Shown here: piece after piece, positions 1 through 5,348 of the stretch
Layout: every line of letters begins with the position of its first letter
How positions within the stretch are numbered: position 1 is the first letter of the stretch
Assembly: GCA_021737445.1 (NCBI GenBank)
Contig: JAIPDY010000191.1
Location: 1-6,469, forward strand
DNA from: Desulfotignum sp.
Lineage (GTDB): Bacteria; Desulfobacterota; Desulfobacteria; Desulfobacterales; Desulfobacteraceae
Direction: 5' to 3'
Length of the DNA stretch: 6,469 bases
Translations under genes and position numbers: made by a program
The notes under the pieces: generated by a model
The model's input: the letters and a program-made list of their open reading frames with translations, nothing else
Told to the model about the DNA's origin: nothing
Database searches by the model: none

Positions 1-486
1 GGCCCGGGACGCGGTGTTGATGATGCGGCCCCCGGCCGGCTGCATCAGGGGGATGATCGCCTTGCACACCCGGAACACGCCGTTGAGATTGACATCCAGG
101 GTCCTGAGCCAGGCGGTCTCGTCATAGGTGTGGATGCCGTTGGGCACCCCGAAGGTGGCGCCGGCATTGTTGCACAGGATATCCACCCGGCCGAAGGCCT
201 GCCGGACGGTTTCTGCCATCCTGCTGACGGTGGTGTTGTCTGTGACATCCAGAGGTGTGCACAGGGTCTGGATTTTCCACTCTGTTTCCAGATCCTTGGC
301 GATCTGTTTCATTTCATCCAGTGCCCCGGTTTTGACTTCACCGGCACAGGGTTCAGCCCGGCCCAGATCCGCGATGACGATATGGCATCCGCATTCCGCA
401 AGCTTGCGGCAGATGGCATACCCGATACCGGACCGTTTGCCGGCACCGGTCACCAGGGCGATTTTGTCCTTCAGGTCTGTGAACAC
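1..486 (-). CDS. Short-chain dehydrogenase/reductase (SDR), NAD(H)-type, 3' end cut off by the window
   Basis: Classical SDR oxidoreductase, a Rossmann-fold enzyme that interconverts a hydroxyl and a keto group. The visible 162 residues include the glycine-rich dinucleotide loop TGAGKRSGIG (residues 13-22). An acidic residue closing the second strand (D40 in VIADL) favours NAD(H) over NADP(H). Also visible are the structural NNAG motif (106-109), the catalytic Asn in VNLNG (N133) and probably the catalytic Ser (S160 in NTAS). The Tyr-x-x-x-Lys pair and the C-terminus lie beyond the left edge, so substrate cannot be assigned; FabG-like 3-oxoacyl or 3-hydroxyacyl-CoA reductases are the nearest general type. 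The start is GTG at 486, chosen because GGAGG lies 6 bases upstream and the protein then begins directly before the first Rossmann strand. The start lies inside the end of the upstream TetR gene (16-bp overlap), so the two are probably cotranscribed and translationally coupled. The glycine loop is two residues longer than the common TGxxxGIG form. Confidence 0.93.
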   Translation of the reverse strand, partial: MFTDLKDKIALVTGAGKRSGIGYAICRKLAECGCHIVIADLGRAEPCAGEVKTGALDEMKQIAKDLETEWKIQTLCTPLDVTDNTTVSRMAETVRQAFGRVDILCNNAGATFGVPNGIHTYDETAWLRTLDVNLNGVFRVCKAIIPLMQPAGGRIINTASRA

Positions 487-1112
487 GTGTTTCCTCCTTT
501 CAGCCCGGCCATCAGCTGTGCCAGGCTGAATTCATAAATTGTCTGATGATTTTCCTGTGCCAGTGCAGTCTTCTCCAGCTTTTTCAACTGCATCACCCCG
601 TGAAGGGCGGCAAAAAAGTAAACCGCATATTTTTTTGCATCGGTTTGTTTAAACGTATTGTCGGCCACGCCCTGCTCGATAATCTGCTGTATCAGGTCCA
701 GGATTTTGCCACCGGACATGTCGATTTTGTTTTTCAAATCCGGTGTAAAAAAGATTTTGGAAGAAGACAGAAAATAGTTGATCACGTCATAATAATCTTT
801 GTGGTTCCGGCAGAATGTGTAAAACGCACGGCCGATGCGGACCAGTTTTTCATCACAGGCAATGGGACAGATGTGAATCTTCTGGATGGTGTGGTAAAAC
901 AGGGCCAGGCCTTCTTCCTGGAGGGCTGCGAAAATCTCTTCCTTGCTCTGAAAGTAAAAATAGATGGTGCCCACTCCCAGTTCCGCTTTTTTTGCGATGC
1001 CGGACATGGAGATGTTGTCAATGCCGTGGGAAAACAGCATCTCTCTGGCCCCGTCAAGGATCTGCTCCAGCCGGGCCTGTTTTTCATTTGCCCTTCGTTC
1101 TTTTATTCCCAT
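471..1112 (-). CDS. TetR/AcrR-family transcriptional repressor
   Basis: 213-residue one-component regulator of the usual TetR length. The N-terminal DNA-binding domain covers about residues 12-60. Its helix-turn-helix reads ISMSGIAKKAELGVGTIYFY (35-54), followed by the typical FQSKEEIF segment. The C-terminal helical ligand and dimer domain (about 65-205) is divergent, so the effector cannot be named. It contains several aromatic stretches, such as KDYYDVINYF and KYAVYFFAAL, compatible with a hydrophobic ligand such as an acyl-CoA (inference). The ATG start is preceded by AAGGGG with a 6-base spacer. The gene overlaps the downstream SDR by 16 bp, and a perfect palindrome lies upstream. Negative autoregulation and control of the SDR, and of whatever follows it off the left edge, is the simplest reading. 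Confidence 0.93.
   Translation of the reverse strand: MGIKERRANEKQARLEQILDGAREMLFSHGIDNISMSGIAKKAELGVGTIYFYFQSKEEIFAALQEEGLALFYHTIQKIHICPIACDEKLVRIGRAFYTFCRNHKDYYDVINYFLSSSKIFFTPDLKNKIDMSGGKILDLIQQIIEQGVADNTFKQTDAKKYAVYFFAALHGVMQLKKLEKTALAQENHQTIYEFSLAQLMAGLKGGNTCSQT
493..497 (-). promoter_or_regulatory. Ribosome binding site for the SDR gene, inside the tetR coding end
   Basis: GGAGG on the minus strand, 6 bases before the GTG at 486. It lies within the last codons of the repressor gene, so ribosomes finishing tetR would be placed to restart on the SDR. It decides the GTG start. Confidence 0.7.
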
Positions 1113-1156
1113 GCCTGTCCCCTTCGGCCGGCAGCGGATTTAAATAAAATTCATTA

Positions 1157-1173
1157 TTCGAATGCCATTCGAA
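1157..1173. promoter_or_regulatory. 17-bp perfect palindrome, candidate TetR operator
   Basis: TTCGAATG-C-CATTCGAA: two perfect 8-bp arms around a single central base, starting 45 bp upstream of the repressor's ATG. Length, symmetry and position fit a TetR-family autoregulatory operator, and it lies just downstream of a possible -10 element, where binding would block transcription initiation. Ownership by the adjacent repressor is inferred from location. Confidence 0.65.
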
Positions 1174-1175
1174 AC

Positions 1176-1206
1176 AAGATATGAATCAGTCCATTTCAAA
1201 AGTCAA
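1176..1206 (-). promoter_or_regulatory. Possible sigma-70 promoter of the tetR-SDR operon
   Basis: Minus strand: TTGACT (1206-1201, 5 of 6 consensus) followed by TATCTT (1181-1176, 4 of 6) at a long 19-base spacing, or by CATATC at the ideal 17 bases. A second -35-like TTGACA (1230-1225), followed by an A-tract, has no good -10 partner. The heptamer CCTTGAC occurs twice, 24 bp apart. The rest of the 243-bp gap between this operon and the racemase gene shows no small gene and no convincing terminator. Confidence 0.35.
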
Positions 1207-1355
1207 GGAAATTTACATTTTTTTTGTCAAGGCAGCCGTGATGGTGTATAATTGCAGATTGAATGAACCGTGGCAGAAGGCATACACTTTCGGCCCTTTT
1301 TTGTAATTTTTTCACGTACCTGTTCAGTCGAGATCTCTTTGCTGCTGTCTCAGGT

Positions 1356-2600
1356 TCAGGTCACCATGGGCACGGTCAGGCCCCCGTCCATGAGAAACAG
1401 GACCCTGGCATCCTTTCCTTTTTCTTCCAGGGCCTGGTCCAGTGCGGTCTGCAGATCGGAGAACGGGGTGATAAACAGCAAAGAGATTATTTCCGGATCC
1501 ACGTCGGTTACGGCCCACATCTGTGCCCACAGGCCTATCTCCGCCATTTTGGCGGCCTTGTGATACCCTAAAACATACCCCTGCTCGATTTTTTCCAGGG
1601 CCGCTTTCGGGGAGTCGCAGGAGCCCAGCAGGTCGGCAAAGGCTTTGCCGCCGATGCCGCACCGGCATTTGGCCACCAGGATCAGTATCCCGTTCTCCTT
1701 CAATGCCAGCTTGGCATTGTCAATGCCTTTCTGGGCCTGGTACAGATCGATGTCCTGGGGAAACTTCACCACTGACACCACAATGTCGGCTTTTTGTGCC
1801 AACGGCGCGCAGAACACCTCATTGGCCCGGTCGATGGCCGCATGAAAGGAATCATGGATATGACCGGTGCAGGCGGCATACACCTGGTGGTGCTTGTCTA
1901 AGACCGTCATGATGGAAAAGATCTCCTGTTTTACGGTCTTGATGGCATCCATCATGTCTTCGTGGACTGGGTTGCCGGAAAGGGCCAGGGCACAGGCCTC
2001 GGGCACCAGGGCCAGCTTGTGGTTCTTTTCCACGGTTTTATAGCCGGCGATCCCCGGCAGAAAAGATTTTCTGCCCCCGGTGTATCCGGCAAAATAGTGG
2101 GGCTCCACCGATGAGATGATGATGATTTTGTCCGCTTCCACCCCGGCTTTGTTCACATACATGGGGGTGCCGTTGGAGGAATCGCCCAGATAGACCATCT
2201 CCTCTTCTTTTCTGGCATCATGGACAATGATGCGGTCCTTTATCCGGGCATAATAGTCCCCGAAAATCTGGCGGTATTCTTCTTGGGACGGGGCCCGGTG
2301 GACCCCGGTGGCAATGATGAACCGGTAATCGGTTTTAGACAAATCATCAAAGATCACATCCAGGACCTTTGGCGTGGGGGTGGGACGGGTGGCGTCATTG
2401 ACAATGACCAATACGTTTTCGGCATCCTTCAGGAACTGGTCAAAGGGTTTACTGTTGATGGGATGGGCCACGGTTTGGGCAATGACCTGATCCTGGTCTG
2501 CGATGGTCACATCATTGGCTTCCAGAAAGCCGGGCTGGATGCTGTCATCCAGTTCTGCGGTCATGGTACCGTCTTTTCCATAGGGCACGGAAATTTTCAT
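1356..2600 (-). CDS. LarA-family nickel-pincer 2-hydroxyacid racemase/epimerase homologue (DUF2088)
   Basis: 414 residues, the usual LarA size. LarA enzymes racemise lactate, or in other subgroups malate, 2-hydroxyglutarate, aryl-lactates or sugar acids, by hydride transfer on a nickel-pincer nucleotide bound covalently to a lysine. The residues known from the Lactobacillus plantarum enzyme appear here with matching spacing: R72 in DATRPTP, H101 in ATGVHR, H168 in SSVEPHYFAGY, pincer-linking K178 in TGGRKSFLPG, nickel ligand H194 in VEKNHKL, and Q288/K291 in YQAQKG. An active racemase is therefore likely; the substrate is not visible. It is cytoplasmic, with no signal peptide or membrane segment. 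It lies 28 bp downstream of the iron-sulfur gene and closes the operon. AAGGA lies 10 bases before the ATG. Its job here is probably to convert the L-hydroxyacid into the D form used by the flavoprotein, or the reverse. The cofactor genes larB, larC and larE are not in the window. Confidence 0.9.
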   Translation of the reverse strand: MKISVPYGKDGTMTAELDDSIQPGFLEANDVTIADQDQVIAQTVAHPINSKPFDQFLKDAENVLVIVNDATRPTPTPKVLDVIFDDLSKTDYRFIIATGVHRAPSQEEYRQIFGDYYARIKDRIIVHDARKEEEMVYLGDSSNGTPMYVNKAGVEADKIIIISSVEPHYFAGYTGGRKSFLPGIAGYKTVEKNHKLALVPEACALALSGNPVHEDMMDAIKTVKQEIFSIMTVLDKHHQVYAACTGHIHDSFHAAIDRANEVFCAPLAQKADIVVSVVKFPQDIDLYQAQKGIDNAKLALKENGILILVAKCRCGIGGKAFADLLGSCDSPKAALEKIEQGYVLGYHKAAKMAEIGLWAQMWAVTDVDPEIISLLFITPFSDLQTALDQALEEKGKDARVLFLMDGGLTVPMVT

Positions 2601-2628
2601 GGTATGGTTGTCCTTGTATCAAAATCTG

Positions 2629-3582
2629 TCAGCGGATCGGGCCCATGCTGTTGAGCCGGTCAATAAATGTGTCGATCTCCGCCTGGAAAAGGGTCTTGTC
2701 TCCGGCCGGAATTTCCACCACCTGGAGGCGTGCAGGATCAATATTTACCCGTTCCAGAGTGGATTGCATACCTTGAATCATTTTTTTGGCCCGGGTGTTG
2801 CCGTTTTTGTGCTGGCACTCATCTTCCGGGCAGGCGGCCACCAGCACGCCCCAGGCCTTGTTTAGAAACGGGGCCATGAGCAGCTGGGATTCCAGGCGGC
2901 CGGCACACATGTTCACATAGATCTCGTAATCTTTGTCATGGGTTTCCGACTCCGGGAGCCGGGAGGCCTGCAGGTCCGGAAAATATGACCAGTTGCAGGC
3001 AAACACAATGGCTTTGGCAGATGTGTGGGTGCTTAAAAACCGGGAGGATTCCGTGATCAGATCCTCTCTGCCTGTGCCGAAATTGTTTTCGATCTTGGCG
3101 GCCCCGGCCGGGCAGACTTCCACGCAGATGCCGCAAGCCTGGCATTTCACCGGATCGGTTTCAATGCCGTCTTCTCCGTGGAACCTTGCCTCGTGGGGGC
3201 AGGCCTTGACACAGACCAGGCACCTGGCGCAGTTCATATAGGTCACCGAGGTGGTGCCCGGACCCTTGAGTCCCATTTCCACCAGGTCTTTTTTGGCATC
3301 GGTGAACACCTCGGTCAGGGTCACCCCTGAAGAACAGGCCGCTTCACACCGTTTGCAGTAAAAGCAGTTGAAAATCTTGTCCGCCGCCATTTTGGTGGGC
3401 TCCAGTTCACCGGACAACAGGCCGAAAGCGGTGATGATTTTTGCCCTGGGGGCATCCGATTCCCAGCCCGTATATTTAAACATGGGACAATGTTCAAAAC
3501 AATAGCCGCACCTGATACAGGCGGACAGGGTTGATTCCCACTTTTCCAGATGTTTGAACCGGGTCTTTTCTTTTGTTTCCAT
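2629..3582 (-). CDS. Iron-sulfur electron-transfer protein: HdrC/GlcF-like clusters + ferredoxin domain + MvhD/FlpD-like domain
   Basis: 317 residues with three modules. Residues 20-85 carry two CxxCxxCxxxC motifs (C22/25/28/32 and C73/76/79/83) arranged as in HdrC and the N-terminus of GlcF. Residues 116-160 are a bacterial 2[4Fe-4S] ferredoxin domain (C118/121/124/128 and C147/150/153/157, each followed by Pro). Residues 190-310 resemble the MvhD/FlpD delta subunit of F420-non-reducing hydrogenase: AIVFACNWSYF, then VNMCAGRL, then AACPEDECQHKNGN. Its C196, C226, C251 and C256 could hold a [2Fe-2S] cluster. No CCG domains are present, unlike true GlcF or HdrD. Soluble and cytoplasmic. It is the middle gene, 71 bp after the flavoprotein gene, with GAGG 9 bases before its ATG. 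It probably accepts electrons from the flavoprotein and passes them to an Hdr-type partner. The MvhD segment has NWSY where the canonical subunit has NWCSY, so one conserved Cys is missing. Domain assignment is firm for the ferredoxin parts, good for MvhD; the partner is inferred. Confidence 0.88.
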   Translation of the reverse strand: METKEKTRFKHLEKWESTLSACIRCGYCFEHCPMFKYTGWESDAPRAKIITAFGLLSGELEPTKMAADKIFNCFYCKRCEAACSSGVTLTEVFTDAKKDLVEMGLKGPGTTSVTYMNCARCLVCVKACPHEARFHGEDGIETDPVKCQACGICVEVCPAGAAKIENNFGTGREDLITESSRFLSTHTSAKAIVFACNWSYFPDLQASRLPESETHDKDYEIYVNMCAGRLESQLLMAPFLNKAWGVLVAACPEDECQHKNGNTRAKKMIQGMQSTLERVNIDPARLQVVEIPAGDKTLFQAEIDTFIDRLNSMGPIR

Positions 3583-3653
3583 ATGTCATAACCTCGTAAT
3601 AGGTAAATTAAGTCATCTTTGTGAATCGGTCACAGCAGTTTTGCCGGGATGTA

Positions 3654-5087
3654 TCAGTTGTGCACGGCATATCTCAGGCCGGTTGCCGTGACCCAGTCCT
3701 CAGGGGCCTGCATGAGTTTGCCCGGATTCAGGATGTTGTTGGGGTCCAGTGCCTGTTTGATGGTCTGCAGCAGTTTGAGGGAGTCGGCTTTTTCCACTTT
3801 AAAGGACTCAGCCTTGGACAGGCCGATGCCGTGTTCCGCAGAGGTGGTGCCGTTGACGGACCGCACATATTCATAGATCTCGGTAATGGCTTTTTTGGCG
3901 GATGCCCACTGGTCTTCGCGGTTGGTATCCATGAGGATTTTGGTGTGCATGCACCCGGATCCGCAATGGCCGTAGGCGGTCATGATGATATTGTTTTTCT
4001 TGGCCACTTCATGGATTTTGCCGGCCATTTCCGCCATTTTGGAATAGGGCACGGCCATGTCATCGGCCAGGGAGGTGGAGGACAGGCTGTCATCATATTT
4101 GGACAGGGCGGGAAACAGTTTTTTGCGGCCCATGAAGATCTTGGCCCGTTCCTTGGGGTCGTAGCTGGTCTTGATATCGCTGCCGTGGTGCTTTGTGCAG
4201 ATCTCTTTCATTTTGTTGATCTCATAGTCCACAGCTTCCTTGACCATGCCGTCCGCTTCAAATATCAGGGAGGCTGCCACCTCTTTGAGTCCTAAGTTCA
4301 TGGTCTTGTTCACCGCTTTGATGGCCACGGAATCCACCAGCTCCAGCATGGAGGGGATGGCGCCTGATGCCATGATGGCCCCGATGGCCCCCCCGGCATG
4401 GGACAAATGGTCAAAATTGGCAATGCCCATGCACCGGTATTCCGGTATGGGAACAAAATTGAGGGTGGCTTCCACCACAATGCCCAAGGTGCCTTCAGAT
4501 CCCACCATGAGTTTGTGCAGCTGATACCCTGATGCCTCTACCCGGGTGTGTGCGCCCAGGGTCACAAGATCGCCGTTGGGCATCACCACTTTCATGCCCA
4601 GGACCGCATCCCTTGTGGCCCCGTATTTGACCGATCTTACCCCGGAGGCGTTGTTTGCGATCTCCCCGCCGATGGTGGCGATGCGGGAAGAGGCCGGGGT
4701 GGGGGGGTAAAACATGCCGTGGGGTTTGAGTGCCAGGTTCAGGTCGTCATCCACCACCCCGGGTTCCACCCGGCAGTAGACATCGGGCAGGTTGATCTCC
4801 AGAATCCGGTTCATGCGTTTCATGTCCAGAATGATGCCCCCGTGGATGGGAACGGTCTGGCCGCACATGCCGGATCCGCCGCCCCTGGGAATAACCGGAA
4901 TCAGGGCATCGTTGGCATAGGCCATCAGTTTCTGCACCTGCCCGGTGGTATCCGGTCTGACAACAGCCCAGGGCATGGCGTGGTGAACCGAGGAATCAGA
5001 CCCGAAGGCGTAAAGGTCGGACGGGTCTGTTTTGACGTTGTTGTCACCGAATATTTCCCGTAATTTAGATTCGTCAACTGATTTCAT
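3654..5087 (-). CDS. FAD-linked D-2-hydroxyacid dehydrogenase (GlcD/DLD type, VAO/PCMH fold)
   Basis: 477-residue flavoprotein that would oxidise a D-2-hydroxyacid (D-lactate, glycolate, D-2-hydroxyglutarate or similar) to the 2-oxoacid. The N-terminal FAD-binding PCMH domain shows PRGGGSGMCGQTVP (67-80), the segment after PPTPASS (128-134), YGATRDAVLGMKVVMPNG (155-172) and GSEGTLGIV (196-204). The C-terminal FAD-oxidase domain holds the metal and substrate site: H374 and H381 in GHCGSGCMH, and E418-H419 in AEHGIGLSK. It ends with the family signature LDPNNILNPGKL (447-458). The usual GDGN inside the His motif is GSGC here. No signal peptide or membrane anchor. The ATG at 5087 is preferred because AAAGGGG lies 6 bases upstream; an in-frame ATG eight codons earlier (5111) has no ribosome site. 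It is the first gene of the operon with the iron-sulfur and racemase genes. Which hydroxyacid it uses cannot be read from sequence. Confidence 0.92.
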   Translation of the reverse strand: MKSVDESKLREIFGDNNVKTDPSDLYAFGSDSSVHHAMPWAVVRPDTTGQVQKLMAYANDALIPVIPRGGGSGMCGQTVPIHGGIILDMKRMNRILEINLPDVYCRVEPGVVDDDLNLALKPHGMFYPPTPASSRIATIGGEIANNASGVRSVKYGATRDAVLGMKVVMPNGDLVTLGAHTRVEASGYQLHKLMVGSEGTLGIVVEATLNFVPIPEYRCMGIANFDHLSHAGGAIGAIMASGAIPSMLELVDSVAIKAVNKTMNLGLKEVAASLIFEADGMVKEAVDYEINKMKEICTKHHGSDIKTSYDPKERAKIFMGRKKLFPALSKYDDSLSSTSLADDMAVPYSKMAEMAGKIHEVAKKNNIIMTAYGHCGSGCMHTKILMDTNREDQWASAKKAITEIYEYVRSVNGTTSAEHGIGLSKAESFKVEKADSLKLLQTIKQALDPNNILNPGKLMQAPEDWVTATGLRYAVHN

Positions 5088-5093
5088 TGGTAT

Positions 5094-5100
5094 CCCCTTT
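5094..5100 (-). promoter_or_regulatory. Ribosome binding site setting the dehydrogenase start
   Basis: AAAGGGG on the minus strand, 6 bases from the ATG at 5087. It favours that start over the in-frame ATG at 5111, which would add eight residues (MIHQKGIP) with no match to the family. Confidence 0.65.
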
Positions 5101-5168
5101 TGATGAATCATTTATTCATATGTCCTTGTTTAACCATGTGGTGATGGTATTGTGATGCCAAATGTTTC

Positions 5169-5197
5169 ATAATTCCATAAACCTGTGCAAAATTCAA
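5169..5197 (-). promoter_or_regulatory. Possible promoter of the dehydrogenase / Fe-S / racemase operon
   Basis: Minus strand TTGAAT (5197-5192) and AATTAT (5174-5169) with a 17-base spacer, each 4 of 6 to sigma-70 consensus. It would leave a leader of about 75 bases before the ATG at 5087. The match is weak in an AT-rich stretch, so this is a position guess within the divergent region. Confidence 0.3.
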
Positions 5198-5227
5198 TGC
5201 AATTTGACTGGCTAAATTCAAATAAAT

Positions 5228-5262
5228 GGGTTTGTTCCTTGGCAAACCATTGGGTTGGGTTT
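5228..5262. repeat. GGGTTTG / CAAACC repeat cluster over the rightward promoter
   Basis: GGTTTG (5229-5234) and its exact complement CAAACC (5243-5248) form an inverted repeat with an 8-base gap. A further GGGTTT (5257-5262) and a GGGTT (5252-5256) follow. The cluster covers the -35 box, the spacer and the edge of the -10 box, so it could be a regulator binding site. Arms are short, so chance occurrence is possible. Confidence 0.35.
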
Positions 5263-5267
5263 ATAAT
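5239..5267 (+). promoter_or_regulatory. Near-consensus sigma-70 promoter for the corrinoid-activator gene
   Basis: TTGGCA (5239-5244, 5 of 6) and TATAAT (5262-5267, 6 of 6) with an exact 17-base spacer. Transcription would begin near 5274, giving a leader of about 75 bases. The quality of the match suggests the gene may be controlled by a repressor rather than needing an activator; an inverted repeat overlaps the -35 element. Confidence 0.65.
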
Positions 5268-5348
5268 TGCCTTTGTTTGAACATACTGGCGGATGTTTTT
5301 GTCGCTTTTTCATACATTTTTAAGATTATTTCCAGGGAGGATCTTTTC

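Noticed and set aside
1260..1355. Rho-independent terminator after the racemase gene
   Set aside because: No GC-rich hairpin followed by a T-run is visible in the minus-strand direction; the A/T runs near 1297-1315 and 1218-1225 lack a convincing stem.
2629..3582. Annotating the iron-sulfur protein as GlcF or HdrD
   Set aside because: The first two cluster motifs resemble GlcF, but there are no CCG domains, and a ferredoxin domain and MvhD-like domain occupy the rest.
3583..3653. A separate small gene or terminator between the dehydrogenase and the iron-sulfur gene
   Set aside because: Only 71 bp with no strong hairpin and no RBS-led small frame; it looks like an ordinary intra-operon gap.
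3621..4295. A 224-codon plus-strand open frame opposite the dehydrogenase 3' half, with similar ones at 546-1184 and 4548-5063
   Set aside because: Each lies antisense to a gene with strong family motifs, and the products look like low-complexity reverse translations (Gly, His, Phe and Val rich).
5088..5111. Start of the dehydrogenase at the ATG at 5111
   Set aside because: No ribosome site precedes it, while the ATG at 5087 has AAAGGGG 6 bases upstream.
5239..5300. Sigma-54 promoter suggested by TTGGCA and CTGGCGG
   Set aside because: Neither has the required GC dinucleotide 10 bases after the GG; TTGGCA fits better as the -35 of a sigma-70 promoter.
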